From Rhodospirillaceae bacterium (GTDB lineage Bacteria; Pseudomonadota; Alphaproteobacteria; Rhodospirillales; 2-02-FULL-58-16), in contig JAUXMA010000021.1 of NCBI GenBank assembly GCA_030623425.1, positions 1 through 11,207 on the forward strand: a stretch of 11,207 nucleotides of DNA, in the 5' to 3' direction. Below are positions 1 to 8,052 of the stretch, piece by piece. The position numbers were made by a program, and so were the translations under genes. How positions within the stretch are numbered: the stretch's first letter is position 1; each line of letters opens with the position of its first letter. The notes below the pieces were generated by a model. It saw only the letters and a list, made by a program, of their open reading frames with translations, had not been told where the DNA came from and did not search any database.

Positions 1-1890
1 CCCGTCGTCGCCGACGAATATGCCGATCCGACCAAGGGCAGCGGCGCGGTGAAGATCACTCCGGCCCATGATTTCAACGACTTCGAGGTCGGCCGCCGCC
101 ACGATCTGGCGATGATCAACGTCTTGGACGGCGATGCGCGGATGAACGACAACGCGCCGGAACACTACCGGGGCGTCGACCGCTACGAGGCCCGCGACGC
201 CATCGTCAAGGAAATGGAATCCCTGGGTCTCTTGGAAAAGGCCGAGGACAACCTGATGATGGTGCCCTACGGCGACCGTTCCGGCGTTGTCATCGAACCC
301 TGGCTCACCGACCAGTGGTTCGTCGACGCCGGGCGCCTCGCCGAACCGGCCATCGAGGCGGTGGAAAAGGGCGACACCCGGTTCGTGCCCAAGCAGTGGG
401 AGAAGACTTATTTCGAGTGGATGCGCAACATTCAGCCCTGGTGCATCTCCCGGCAGATCTGGTGGGGGCACCAGATCCCCGCTTGGTACGGCCCCGACGG
501 CGAAGTCTTCGTCGAAATGACGGAGGAGAAGGCTCTGGAGGCCGCCGGAGAACACTACGGCAAGGAGGTGGAACTGGTCCGCGACGCCGACGTTCTCGAC
601 ACCTGGTTCTCATCGGCGCTGTGGCCGTTCTCGACCCTCGGCTGGCCCGCCGACCGGCCCGAGGTCAAGCGTTACTACCCCACCGACGTCCTGGTCACCG
701 GCTTTGACATCATTTTCTTCTGGGTCGCCCGGATGATGATGATGGGGTTGCATTTCCTCGGCTCCGTGCCGTTTCATACCGTTTATATTCACGCCCTGGT
801 CCGCGACGAGAAGGGACACAAAATGTCGAAATCCAGGGGCAACGTCATCGATCCCATCGAACTGATCGACAAATACGGAGCCGACGCGCTACGCTTCACG
901 CTGACCGCTTTCGCCGTCCAGGGCCGCGATGTCAAGCTGTCGGAAAGCCGGGTCGAGGGCTACCGCAACTTCGCCACCAAGCTGTGGAACGCGGCGCGGT
1001 TTTGCCAGATCAACGGCTGCCGGCTTGGCGCCGGCTTCGATCCGCTCTCGGCCGGCTTGACGGTCAATCGTTGGATCATCGGCAAGCTCGCCGAAACCGC
1101 CGCCACGACCGCCGCCACCATCGAGGACTACCGCTTCAACGAGGCGGCGGCGGCGCTTTATCAATTCACCTGGGGAACTTTTTGCGACTGGTACCTGGAA
1201 TTCACCAAGCCCATGTTCCAGGGCGGCGATGAAGAGGCCGTCAAAGAAACCCGCGCCACCGCCGCCTGGGTCCTCGGCCGGCTTTTGCATTTGCTCCATC
1301 CCATCATTCCCTTCATCACCGAAGAGCTGTGGGAACAGTTGGCGGCCGAGCGCCATGGTCCCTTGATCACCGCCCCATGGCCGGACCTGCCGGCGACGCT
1401 GATCGATGAAGCGGCGGCGGCGGAAATGGACTGGGTGGTGCGCCTGATCTCCAACGTCCGCGCCGTCCGCGCCGAGATGAACGTCCCGGCGGCGGCGAAA
1501 ATCCCGCTTTTGCTCAAGGACTTGAGCGCCGCCGCCACGGCCCGCATGGAAAGCCATCGCGGTCTGATCATCACCCTGGCGCGGCTGGCGTCGATCGAAC
1601 CCTTGGACGGCGAGGCGCCGAAAGGCGCCGTCCAGGATGTCCTTGACGAGGCGACGGTGATTCTGCCCCTTGCCGAGGTTATCGACCTGGCGGCGGAAAA
1701 GGCCCGCCTGGAGAAGGAAATCGACAGGCTCGACGGCGAGATCGGCGAACATGACCGCAAGCTCGCCAACGCCAAATTCACCGCCAAGGCGCCGGCCGCC
1801 GTCGTCGACACCGAACGCCAGCGCCGCGCCGAAGCGGCCCGGGCGCGGAGCAAACTCACCGAGGCCCTGAACCGCTTGGCGGCGATATAG
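1..1890 (+). CDS. valS: Valyl-tRNA synthetase, 3' portion (partial)
   Basis: This enzyme charges tRNA-Val with valine in the cytoplasm. The frame is open from base 1, so the gene starts upstream; the first in-window start-like codon (GTG at 49) is internal. About 629 residues are visible, against roughly 880-950 for the whole family, so the N-terminal HIGH-motif region is outside the window. Visible marks are the end of the CP1 editing domain (GSGAVKITPAHD near the left edge), the WCISRQIWWGHQIPAWYG stretch typical of ValRS, the KMSKS loop at 820-834, the alpha-helical anticodon-binding domain, and a charged C-terminal coiled coil from about 1675 to the stop that matches the ValRS tRNA-binding arm. 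No frameshift or missing block was seen. The next gene follows after 65 bp. Confidence 0.97.
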   Translation, partial: PVVADEYADPTKGSGAVKITPAHDFNDFEVGRRHDLAMINVLDGDARMNDNAPEHYRGVDRYEARDAIVKEMESLGLLEKAEDNLMMVPYGDRSGVVIEPWLTDQWFVDAGRLAEPAIEAVEKGDTRFVPKQWEKTYFEWMRNIQPWCISRQIWWGHQIPAWYGPDGEVFVEMTEEKALEAAGEHYGKEVELVRDADVLDTWFSSALWPFSTLGWPADRPEVKRYYPTDVLVTGFDIIFFWVARMMMMGLHFLGSVPFHTVYIHALVRDEKGHKMSKSRGNVIDPIELIDKYGADALRFTLTAFAVQGRDVKLSESRVEGYRNFATKLWNAARFCQINGCRLGAGFDPLSAGLTVNRWIIGKLAETAATTAATIEDYRFNEAAAALYQFTWGTFCDWYLEFTKPMFQGGDEEAVKETRATAAWVLGRLLHLLHPIIPFITEELWEQLAAERHGPLITAPWPDLPATLIDEAAAAEMDWVVRLISNVRAVRAEMNVPAAAKIPLLLKDLSAAATARMESHRGLIITLARLASIEPLDGEAPKGAVQDVLDEATVILPLAEVIDLAAEKARLEKEIDRLDGEIGEHDRKLANAKFTAKAPAAVVDTERQRRAEAARARSKLTEALNRLAAI

Positions 1891-1955
1891 TACCGCTTGG
1901 CCGAAAGGGCCCCGTCGGCGGCGGCGGCCGGGGATTTCAAGGAAACGAGGCTGCG

Positions 1956-2384
1956 ATGGAATTGATCGTTTATTGCCGTTCGTTCGAGGTGGCCCTCAAG
2001 GCCGGACCCGACGTCGCCGACGTCACCGGCGAAATTGGCCGCATCGTCGCCGCCTCCGGCGTCGGCAAGGGCTCGGCCCAGGCCACGGTCGTCGGCTCGA
2101 CCGGCTCGCTGACCACCATCGAGTACGAAGCCGGAGCGGTGGAGGACTTCAAGCGGGCTATCGAGCGGCTGGCGCCGCCGGGAATCGAATACGCGCACGA
2201 ACTGGCTTGGCACGACGGCAACGGCCACAGCCACGTCCAGGCGGCGCTGATGGGGCCGTCGCTGGTGCTGCCGGTCCGCGACGGAAGCGTCCGTCTCGGA
2301 ACCTGGCAACAGGCCATCCTCGTCAACCACGATGTCCGCGCCCGGCGAAGAACCGTCGAGGTCACGGTCCTGGGCCAAGGATAA
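1956..2384 (+). CDS. YjbQ / UPF0047 family protein
   Basis: A complete 142-residue protein of the YjbQ (UPF0047) family, often labelled secondary thiamine-phosphate synthase because some members weakly replace ThiE; the true role is unsettled. The diagnostic C-terminal signature is clear: HDGNGHSHVQAALMGPSL at residues 86-103, then LGTWQQ at 114-119, and a basic strand before the end. The His/Asp cluster (H86, D87, H91, H93) is the usual putative metal or active-site region. The middle reads STGSLTTIEYE, the variant subfamily form of the more common HTTAALTINE block. The ATG start is supported by AAGGAA and GAGG just upstream (1939-1950). It lies 65 bp after valS and could be read from the same transcript. 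Function is known only at family level. Confidence 0.9.
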   Translation: MELIVYCRSFEVALKAGPDVADVTGEIGRIVAASGVGKGSAQATVVGSTGSLTTIEYEAGAVEDFKRAIERLAPPGIEYAHELAWHDGNGHSHVQAALMGPSLVLPVRDGSVRLGTWQQAILVNHDVRARRRTVEVTVLGQG

Positions 2385-2468
2385 GGCGCTTTTGCGGCCG
2401 CCGCCGCTAGCGATTTCGACCCTCGCGGGGGCAACCGGTGATGGACGCGGCGGCGGATCGGAGCTACA

Positions 2469-2486
2469 TTAATGACGCCTTAATGA
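2469..2486 (+). repeat. Tandem TTAATGA direct repeat upstream of fliN
   Basis: Two exact TTAATGA heptamers at 2469-2475 and 2480-2486 start 11 bp apart, about one helical turn, in the AT-richer gap between yjbQ and fliN. That geometry is typical of response-regulator half-sites, but no regulator can be named and the match may be chance. The rest of the gap (2385-2648) shows no convincing gene. Confidence 0.25.
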
Positions 2487-2648
2487 ACAACCTAAACAAT
2501 CCGCGTCAACGGGAATGAAATTCGTATAACCGTCATGTCGTGAACAGATTGGAAATCATGGTTTTCGTTTCACGGCCGGGCCTCGCGGCCAATCTTCAGG
2601 GCGGTGCGATAATTGGCGTTTCCCGTATCGGGCGGGTGGGAAATGGTG

Positions 2649-2945
2649 ATGGCTGACGAAGACGACTCAAAAGCCGCAGACGCCGACGACAGGGTAGCTG
2701 CCCCCGCCGATGGCAAGATGGAAGCCGCCTACAATATTTCCGTCGACATCACCGCCGTTCTCGGAACGGCGGTGATGAAGGTGAGCCAGATCCTCAAATT
2801 GGGCCGCGGCGCCGTCGTCGAATTGGATCGGCGCGTCGGCGACTCGATTGAGCTTCGCGCCGAAAACCAACTGGTGGCCCGGGGCGAGGTGGTTGTCATC
2901 GAAGACCGGCTGGGCATCACCATAACCGAGGTTATCAAGAAGTAA
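2649..2945 (+). CDS. fliN: Flagellar motor switch protein FliN
   Basis: A small 98-residue FliN protein, a component of the cytoplasmic C-ring that sets rotation direction and takes part in export. The acidic, low-complexity N-terminus (MADEDDSKAADADD) is followed by the SpoA/FliN core: VDITAVLGTAVMKVSQILKL, then GRGAVVELDRRVGD, then LVARGEVVVIEDRLGITITEV at the C-terminus. Start choice: the frame is open upstream to a TTG at 2613 and also has an ATG at 2643. The ATG at 2649 is preferred because the G-rich stretch GGGTGGGA (about 2634-2641) is at a workable distance and it begins the acidic tail typical of FliN; 2643 remains possible. The neighbours are yjbQ and ndk, with no other flagellar gene in view, so this copy is separated from the usual flagellar cluster. 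Confidence 0.9.
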   Translation: MADEDDSKAADADDRVAAPADGKMEAAYNISVDITAVLGTAVMKVSQILKLGRGAVVELDRRVGDSIELRAENQLVARGEVVVIEDRLGITITEVIKK

Positions 2946-2949
2946 CGGA

Positions 2950-3033
2950 AATTCGGTGACAGCATACTAATTTCCGCCTTTCCGCTTGATTGCAAATGGC
3001 AAGGCTTGGAAATTAGTATGCTGTCACCGAATT
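2950..3033. repeat. Perfect 26-bp inverted repeat (REP/MITE-like element)
   Basis: The arms at 2950-2975 and 3008-3033 are exact reverse complements over 26 bp. Each contains the core GGTGACAGCATACTAATTT in one orientation. The pairing continues inward with GCCTT (2976-2980) against AAGGC (3001-3005), leaving a TT bulge and a 20-nt loop. A further TGTCAC copy follows at 3037-3042, repeating 3022-3027. There is no T-tract and the hexanucleotides at the ends do not form an obvious target duplication. From memory this type of palindrome resembles repeats found with REP-associated tyrosine transposases; that link is inference. As RNA it would fold into a very stable hairpin after fliN and could protect or end the fliN transcript. 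Confidence 0.85.
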
Positions 3034-3055
3034 AAATGTCACTGCCAGGATTCGG

Positions 3056-3085
3056 TTGCCCCCGGCCATGGATTAAGGATATAAC
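3056..3085 (+). promoter_or_regulatory. Possible sigma-70 promoter for ndk
   Basis: TTGCCC at 3056-3061 and TATAAC at 3080-3085 are separated by 18 bp, an acceptable housekeeping arrangement, and sit 118 bp before ndk, downstream of the inverted repeat. The -35 matches TTGACA at four of six positions and the -10 matches TATAAT at five of six. Based on pattern alone. Confidence 0.35.
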
Positions 3086-3202
3086 CCGCGGCTCCTGCCC
3101 AGATATCGGAGAACAGAAGCCCTGACAAGAGCCCGGCTGGGCGGAAGTTGGGGAATACTTTCGTTTCAATCACATTTCAAATCCGAATGAGGTTTTCAGG
3201 GC

Positions 3203-3625
3203 ATGGATGTCGAACGCACCTTGTCGATCATCAAGCCGGACGCCACGGCCCGTAACATCACGGGCAAGATCAACGCCTTTTTCGAAGAGGCCGGGCTGCG
3301 CATTGTCGCCCAGAAGCGTCTTCACCTGACCCGTCAACAGGCAGAGGCTTTTTACGCCGTCCATGCCGAACGGTCTTTTTTCAATGAACTCTGCGATTAC
3401 ATGATTTCCGGTCCGGTGGTGGTCCAGGTCCTTGAAGGTGAAGAGGCCATTGCCAAGAACCGCCAAATCATGGGCGCCACCAATCCGGCTAATGGCGAAG
3501 AGGGCACCATCCGCAAGGAGCTTGGCATCAACGTTCAGGAAAACTCGGTGCATGGATCCGATTCGCCGGATACCGCGGCCAAGGAAATCACCTTTTTCTT
3601 CGCCGAGGCGGAAATCGTCGGTTGA
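3203..3625 (+). CDS. ndk: Nucleoside diphosphate kinase
   Basis: A complete 140-residue enzyme that moves the gamma phosphate between nucleoside triphosphates and diphosphates through a phosphohistidine. The family landmarks are all present: [11 protein letters not shown] at residues 4-14, [13 protein letters not shown] at 31-43, the MISGPVVV strand at 68-74, the GATNPA motif at 91-96, and the active-site NSVHGSDS with the phosphorylated histidine at 117, the same position as in E. coli. Length is normal. The ATG is preceded by TGAGG and CAGGG. The gene faces purN tail to tail across 102 bp. In that gap (3626-3727) I see no clear intrinsic terminator. Confidence 0.97.
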   Translation: MDVERTLSIIKPDATARNITGKINAFFEEAGLRIVAQKRLHLTRQQAEAFYAVHAERSFFNELCDYMISGPVVVQVLEGEEAIAKNRQIMGATNPANGEEGTIRKELGINVQENSVHGSDSPDTAAKEITFFFAEAEIVG

Positions 3626-3727
3626 TGCAAAGCCCGTTCTGACGCGGCCGCCTCCGGCTTTGAGAATGAATCCTAGTGGCCTGCGGGCGGCGTTCCAACA
3701 TTGCGCGCCGTAAATCACTTGCTTGGT

Positions 3728-4396
3728 TTATTTTCGCCGGCCGCCATCGGCGCGGGGATTCACAAGCGCTCCTTCGGGCGCCTCGGCGCCGTCGATGAGG
3801 ACGCGCCCGCCGGCGATGCGCAGCCGTTTTTCGGCAAACAGCCGCACCGCCCACGGATAGATGCGGTGTTCCTGGGCAAGGATCCGGGCGGCCAAGGCAT
3901 CGGCGTCATCGTCGCCGTGCACGGGTACGACGGCCTGGATGATGATCGGGCCGTCGTCCATGTCCTGGCGGACGAAATGAACCGTGCAGCCGGAAAAGCG
4001 CGCCCCCGATTCGACGACCTGCTCGTGCACGTGCGCGCCCTTGAACACCGGCAGCAACGAAGGGTGGATGTTGACCAGCCGGTCACGCCAGGGATTGATG
4101 AAACCGTCGGTCAACAAGCGCGTGAAACCCGCCAGACAGATCAAATCCGGCCCGCTTTTCTCAAGGACTTCGCTGAGTCCCGCCTCGAAGCTTTGCCGAT
4201 CCTCGAAACCTTTGTGATCGACGACGGCCGCCGGGATGCCGGCCGCCTCCGCGCGCGCCAGCCCGGCGACGCCGGGAACGTTGGAAATCACCTGTACGAT
4301 GCGGGCCGGAAAGGATTCGTCGGCGCAAGCCTCGATCAGGGATTGCAGGTTGCTGCCGCGGCCGGAAATCAAGACGGCCAATTTTATCCGGCCCAT
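3728..4396 (-). CDS. purN: Phosphoribosylglycinamide formyltransferase
   Basis: This protein transfers a formyl group from 10-formyltetrahydrofolate to GAR, the third step of de novo purine synthesis. It has 222 residues, a usual length. The SGRGSN phosphate-binding loop is at 11-16, the catalytic block [12 protein letters not shown] at 109-120 holds N109 and H111, and the D of the MDDGP motif (D147) fills the third catalytic position, equivalent to N106/H108/D144 of E. coli. The tail from about 190 ([15 protein letters not shown]) is standard. The ATG overlaps the end of purM by 13 bp, so translation is probably coupled. Since it depends on upstream purM, the damage seen in purM does not appear to have affected its reading frame. 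Confidence 0.97.
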   Translation of the reverse strand: MGRIKLAVLISGRGSNLQSLIEACADESFPARIVQVISNVPGVAGLARAEAAGIPAAVVDHKGFEDRQSFEAGLSEVLEKSGPDLICLAGFTRLLTDGFINPWRDRLVNIHPSLLPVFKGAHVHEQVVESGARFSGCTVHFVRQDMDDGPIIIQAVVPVHGDDDADALAARILAQEHRIYPWAVRLFAEKRLRIAGGRVLIDGAEAPEGALVNPRADGGRRK

Positions 4397-5073
4397 GCTT
4401 CCCCCACCCCTTTGATAACGACCGCCGGGCCGTTTTCAGGACGCGCTTTGACGGTTCCGATGGGGATCACGGTTTCCCCTTGCCGCGTCAAGGCCGCGGT
4501 GACCTCGGCCGTCCGCTCCGCCGCCGCCACCACCGCCATGCCGATGCCGCAATTGAAGGTCCGCGTCATCTCGTCCGCCTGGATGTCGCCTGTCTTGGCC
4601 AGCCAAGTGAAGACCTCGGGCGGGGTCCAGGACGTGGCGTCGATTTCGGCGCAAAGGGACGCGGGGAGGACACGGGGGATATTTTCGACCAGCCCGCCGC
4701 CGGTGATATGGGCCAACGCCTTGACGCCGCCGCCAGCGTAGTCGAGGAAGAACAGCGGCTCGGCGCCTTGCACCACCAGGTCGTTGACGCACATGGCGAC
4801 CAGGTCGATGCCGACGGTGTCGTGTTTGCCCACGGCAACGGCTACTTTCAGCTTGGTGCCGACCCCGTCGGTGCTGACGACCAGGATAGAATCGCCGTGG
4901 CCGGCGTTCTTGAGGTCGAACAGAGCGCCGAAACCGCCAAGGTCCGAAGCGACACCTGGGCGGTGCGTGGATCGCGCCAGGGGCTTGATGGCCTCGACAA
5001 GGTCGGCGCCGGCATCTATATCGACGCCGGCGTTCTTGTAGCGAAAAGCGCTAATACCTTTTTCCTTGGCCAT
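4384..5073 (-). CDS. purM: PurM (AIR synthetase) with a large internal in-frame deletion
   Basis: PurM normally cyclises FGAM to AIR in purine synthesis and is about 345-350 residues long. This copy is 229. The start is typical (AGVDIDAG at 15-22, LGGFGA at 45-50, STDGVGTKL at 67-75, [20 protein letters not shown] at 88-107) and so is the end ([17 protein letters not shown] at 121-137, FNCGIGM at 173-179). Between them FFLDY at 108-112 is joined directly to AGGGVKAL, where the family has about 125-130 more residues. The missing part includes the ATG-K/R-LD turn, the GGETAEMPG signature, the D-Y-D-x-AGF strand and the start of the second domain. The frame is unbroken and no other decay is visible. 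It is probably inactive: a recent deletion allele or an assembly collapse. A functional copy elsewhere cannot be excluded. The start lies 60 bp from the divergent DUF2066 gene. Confidence 0.85.
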   Translation of the reverse strand: MAKEKGISAFRYKNAGVDIDAGADLVEAIKPLARSTHRPGVASDLGGFGALFDLKNAGHGDSILVVSTDGVGTKLKVAVAVGKHDTVGIDLVAMCVNDLVVQGAEPLFFLDYAGGGVKALAHITGGGLVENIPRVLPASLCAEIDATSWTPPEVFTWLAKTGDIQADEMTRTFNCGIGMAVVAAAERTAEVTAALTRQGETVIPIGTVKARPENGPAVVIKGVGEAWAG

Positions 5074-5133
5074 GGTGTGTTAAATTACCTACCTCTCAGG
5101 GGGTCGAAAATACCGTATCAAGGACTCTATGCA
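5074..5133. other. Divergent purM / DUF2066 intergenic region
   Basis: Sixty bases separate the two divergent starts and must hold both ribosome binding sites and perhaps both promoters. AAGGA at 5120-5124 serves the plus-strand gene. I found no convincing -35/-10 pair in either direction. Confidence 0.4.
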
Positions 5134-6273
5134 ATGATCGATCGCCGCAGGCCTCTCGCTCGGCGCCGGGTCGTCACCGTTGTCTTGGTGTACTTGGTTT
5201 TGCCGTTGGCCGCCACCCAGGCGGCGCCGGCGCAAGAGCAGAACGTCTTCGAGATCCGCGCAGTCGCTGTCGACGTCACCGCCGAAACGGCAACGGCGGC
5301 GCGGGAAATGGCGCTCGCCGGCGGCGAGGCCACCGCTTTCCGCCGGCTCCTTGAGCGCCTGACTCTGCGTTCCGATCATGCCCGCTTGCCTGAATTGAGC
5401 CGAGACGAGATTTCGGCCTATGTGAAAGACTTCTCCGTCGCCGAAGAAAAAGTCTCGGCGGTGCGCTACATTGCGATTCTGAATTTCCGCTTCAAAAATG
5501 AAGCCCTGCGCCGGTTGCTGATCAACGATCGCATTCCTTTCGCCGAGACCCTTTCAAAACCGGTCCTGGTCCTGCCCGTCTATCAAGCGGCGGGCGCGCT
5601 GCTCCTGTTCGACGATCCCAATCCTTGGCGGGAAGCCTGGAGGGCGTTTCCGGAGCAAGACGGCCTGGTGCCGCTGGTGCTGCCGCGGGGAGACCTGCCG
5701 GACATTGCCGCTATCGGGCCCGAACAGGCGCTAAACGGTGACATTCAGCGCTTGGACGCCATTGCGGCGCGTTATGGCGCCGGTGATACCCTCGTCGCTC
5801 ATGGGGCTTTGCGCATGAATGCCCGTGGCCAGTCCGACCTGGAGGTCTTTGTGACCCGTTATGGTACGGCGCAAGTGGAACAGACCATGGTCAAGACCTT
5901 TTCCCCGGTCGCCGGCGAAAACCTGCAAAGCCTGTTGATACGGGCGGCGAACGAGCTGATCAGCCAGGTCGATGATAACTGGAAGCGGGACAACCTGTTG
6001 CAATTCGGTCAACAGGCCGTGGTGGCGGTGACGGTGCGGATCGGGGGATTGGCAGACTGGCTCAAGGTGCGCCAACATCTCGCCGGTGTCGCCGTCATAA
6101 GCCGTGTCGATCTTGTGCTGTTGTCCCGAGACGAAGTGAGAGTCAACCTGCATTACATCGGCGAGCCGGAACAACTTGCCCTGGCATTGGAACAAGCCGA
6201 CCTGATCATTGCCAGGGAAGGCGACAACTGGATTCTGGGGCTGTCCCCCGTTGCCCGGCAAGGGGGAACCTAA
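5134..6273 (+). CDS. DUF2066 domain protein, exported
   Basis: A 379-residue protein of unknown function recognised as a DUF2066 member. The open frame reaches far upstream inside purM's antisense strand, but the ATG at 5134 is chosen because AAGGA lies at 5120-5124 and the protein then begins with a good signal peptide: basic residues 1-12, hydrophobic VVTVVLVYLVLPLAA at about 13-27, and a likely cut after APA at 31-33. Mature-domain landmarks are VDVTAETATAAREMALAGGEATAFRRLL (split here: VDVTAETATA at 47-56, then the conserved helix), VAEEKVSAVRYIAILNFRF, and PVLVLPVYQ. No catalytic motif is evident. In alphaproteobacteria this gene commonly sits beside purM and the pgsA-like and AI-2E genes, as here. 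A periplasmic location is inferred from the signal peptide. Confidence 0.82.
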   Translation: MIDRRRPLARRRVVTVVLVYLVLPLAATQAAPAQEQNVFEIRAVAVDVTAETATAAREMALAGGEATAFRRLLERLTLRSDHARLPELSRDEISAYVKDFSVAEEKVSAVRYIAILNFRFKNEALRRLLINDRIPFAETLSKPVLVLPVYQAAGALLLFDDPNPWREAWRAFPEQDGLVPLVLPRGDLPDIAAIGPEQALNGDIQRLDAIAARYGAGDTLVAHGALRMNARGQSDLEVFVTRYGTAQVEQTMVKTFSPVAGENLQSLLIRAANELISQVDDNWKRDNLLQFGQQAVVAVTVRIGGLADWLKVRQHLAGVAVISRVDLVLLSRDEVRVNLHYIGEPEQLALALEQADLIIAREGDNWILGLSPVARQGGT

Positions 6274-6328
6274 TGCCTCACCGGTTCGCGCAGATCGGAG
6301 CCGGGGCGCTAGAGCATTTCAAGATTGG

Positions 6329-6361
6329 TCGGCGCCAGCCCGCTCCCCCGCCCGGCGCCGA
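6329..6361. repeat. 8-bp inverted repeat in the leader of the phosphatidyltransferase gene
   Basis: TCGGCGCC at 6329-6336 pairs with GGCGCCGA at 6354-6361 across 17 nt, extendable by two G-U pairs in RNA. It sits 30 bp before the GTG start of the next gene, so it could act as a small mRNA hairpin after the DUF2066 gene; there is no T-tract. The surrounding 118-bp gap has no other visible feature. Confidence 0.4.
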
Positions 6362-6391
6362 TTCTCATCAACATAGACATGCGCTAAACCC

Positions 6392-6937
6392 GTGAATATT
6401 CCCAACCTCATCTCTCTCGGCCGCCTGCTCTCCGTGCCGGTCGCCGTTTGGCTGATCCTGGAGGGTAAAATCCAGGGTGCTTTTTGGCTATTCATCGCCG
6501 CCGGCGTCAGCGACGCGGTCGACGGGTTCATCGCCAAACGCTTCAACGCCGAAACCGAACTCGGGAAATTCCTCGATCCGATTGCCGACAAGGCGCTCCT
6601 GGTCAGCGTCTTCGTCACTTTGGGGCAAGTAGGACTTTTGCAAATCTGGCTGGTGATCCTGGTGGTTTTCCGCGATGCCGTGATCGTCGGCGGCGCCCTC
6701 TTGTTCGAAACCTTGACCCATTCGCTGACCATGGAACCCCTGAAAATCAGCAAGGTCAACACCGTTGCCCAAATCATACTCGCCGCCGTCGCCCTTGGCT
6801 TTAACGGCTTTGAAGTCAGGGATCCGGGGGTCGTCGACGTCATGGCCGTTTTTGTCGCCGTGACCACGGTTCTTTCCGGTTTGCTCTATGTGGTCAAATG
6901 GACCGGCCGCGCCGCCGACATGGAGGACCAAAAGTGA
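6392..6937 (+). CDS. CDP-alcohol phosphatidyltransferase (PgsA-like)
   Basis: A 181-residue integral membrane enzyme of the CDP-alcohol phosphatidyltransferase family, which swaps CMP for an alcohol head group in phospholipid synthesis. The catalytic signature DxxDGxxAR-x8-GxxxDxxxD is seen as D41, D44, G45, A48, K49, G58, D62 and D66, with lysine in place of the usual arginine at 49. Several hydrophobic helices follow (about 68-85, 85-105, 125-140, 150-170). The closest function is phosphatidylglycerophosphate synthase, but paralogues with other acceptors exist, so no symbol is assigned. The start is GTG with a weak ribosome site; it begins the usual NIPNLISLGRLL N-terminus. Its stop overlaps the next start (GTGA). 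Confidence 0.88.
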   Translation: MNIPNLISLGRLLSVPVAVWLILEGKIQGAFWLFIAAGVSDAVDGFIAKRFNAETELGKFLDPIADKALLVSVFVTLGQVGLLQIWLVILVVFRDAVIVGGALLFETLTHSLTMEPLKISKVNTVAQIILAAVALGFNGFEVRDPGVVDVMAVFVAVTTVLSGLLYVVKWTGRAADMEDQK

Positions 6938-8052
6938 CAAGGGGAACGCACGCCGCCATCTGGTTTACCGGCTTGGCGGTGTTCTTGGTGCTGCTTTCCC
7001 TGCTCAGCAGCGTGCTGTTTCCTTTCGTGGCGGGAATGGCCGTGGCCTATTTCCTTGACCCGGTCGCCGACCGTCTGGAGAAATGGGGCGCTTCCAGGAC
7101 ATTGGCGACGGTCCTCATTCTCGCCGCCTTCTTCGTCGCGGCGGTAGCTCTGGCGGTCTTTCTGTTTCCGCTGTTGCAAGGCCAGGTGGTCGGGCTTTTC
7201 ACCCGTTTACCGGATCTGATCGAGACGCTCCGCCTTCAGGCCGAGCCTCTCCTGAAACAGATGCGGGCCGACCTTCCTCCCGACACCCTCGAGCGGCTGC
7301 GCGACGCGGCCGGATCCTTCGCCAGCGAGGCCGTGCAATGGGTCCTCGGTCTGCTCGCCGGTTTATGGAGAGGCGGCCTGGCGTTATTTCAACTCCTGTC
7401 TTTAGTGCTCATCACGCCGGTTGTCGCCTTCTACCTGTTGCGCGATTGGGATCTCATCGTTGCCCGTCTGGACGATCTGCTGCCCCGTGAACCGGCGCCG
7501 ACAATCCGCGTGCAAGTGGCGGAAATCGACCGCACCATCGCCGGGTTCGTGCGCGGGCAAGCGAGCGTCTGCCTGGTCTTGGCCGGTTTCTACGGCGTCT
7601 GCCTGACCCTGGTGGAGCTTCAATCCGGACTTCTGGTCGGCATCGGCGCCGGTTTGATCTCGTTCATTCCTTATGTCGGCGCCTTGGCGGGGATCGCCGC
7701 GGCAATGGGTATTGCGTTGGTCCAGTTCTCCGAATGGACGCCGGTCGTCCTGGTGGCGGTGGTTTTTCTCGTCGGCCATGCGGCGGAAAGTTACGTTCTG
7801 ACGCCAAAGCTGGTGGGCGACCGGGTGGGCCTGCAACCCATTTGGATCATTTTCGCCTTGCTGGCCGGTGGCTCCCTCGTTGGATTCACCGGCATTTTGC
7901 TGGCGGTGCCGGCGGCCGCCGTGATCGGCGTCATGGTCCGCTTCGCCGTCGAGCGGTATTTGCGAAGCCGTTTCTATCGCGGCGAAGAGTCTTCGCGGGC
8001 GGCGCCCGCCGAAGCTTCGCAAGCCGCCGCCGCCGACAAGGATGGGCGGTGA
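6934..8052 (+). CDS. AI-2E / PerM family membrane protein
   Basis: A 372-residue polytopic membrane protein of the AI-2E transporter (PerM, UPF0118) family. Members include putative exporters and Na+/H+ antiporters, so the substrate is unknown. Hydrophobic spans occur at the N-terminus (two helices within residues 8-42), around 55-77, at about 150-175 ending in the family motif YLLRDWD, and in four or more C-terminal helices. The conserved C-terminal blocks GLISFIPYVGALAG and KLVGDRVGLQPIWIIFALLAGG are present. The tail is hydrophilic and alanine-rich. The GTG at 6934 is preferred over an upstream ATG at 6898 because GGAGG at 6922-6926 is well placed and it makes a 4-bp GTGA overlap with the preceding gene. 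Its own stop overlaps hdaA in the same way. Confidence 0.88.
   Translation: MTRGTHAAIWFTGLAVFLVLLSLLSSVLFPFVAGMAVAYFLDPVADRLEKWGASRTLATVLILAAFFVAAVALAVFLFPLLQGQVVGLFTRLPDLIETLRLQAEPLLKQMRADLPPDTLERLRDAAGSFASEAVQWVLGLLAGLWRGGLALFQLLSLVLITPVVAFYLLRDWDLIVARLDDLLPREPAPTIRVQVAEIDRTIAGFVRGQASVCLVLAGFYGVCLTLVELQSGLLVGIGAGLISFIPYVGALAGIAAAMGIALVQFSEWTPVVLVAVVFLVGHAAESYVLTPKLVGDRVGLQPIWIIFALLAGGSLVGFTGILLAVPAAAVIGVMVRFAVERYLRSRFYRGEESSRAAPAEASQAAAADKDGR

Noticed and set aside
1897..1912. GGCC-GAAAG-GGCC hairpin after valS as a terminator
   Set aside because: The stem is only four pairs and no T-tract follows.
1161..2378. 405-codon minus-strand open frame across valS and yjbQ
   Set aside because: It spans two unambiguous plus-strand genes and is explained by high GC content.
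2601..2615. Sigma-28-like -10 (GCGATAA) before fliN
   Set aside because: No matching -35 element is found at the required distance.
3701..4741. 346-codon plus-strand open frame opposite purN and purM
   Set aside because: It is a GC-rich shadow frame without recognisable family sequence, while the minus strand encodes clear PurN and PurM.
4480..5133. Long upstream extension of the DUF2066 frame
   Set aside because: It lies antisense to purM, and the signal peptide and ribosome site both place the start at 5134.
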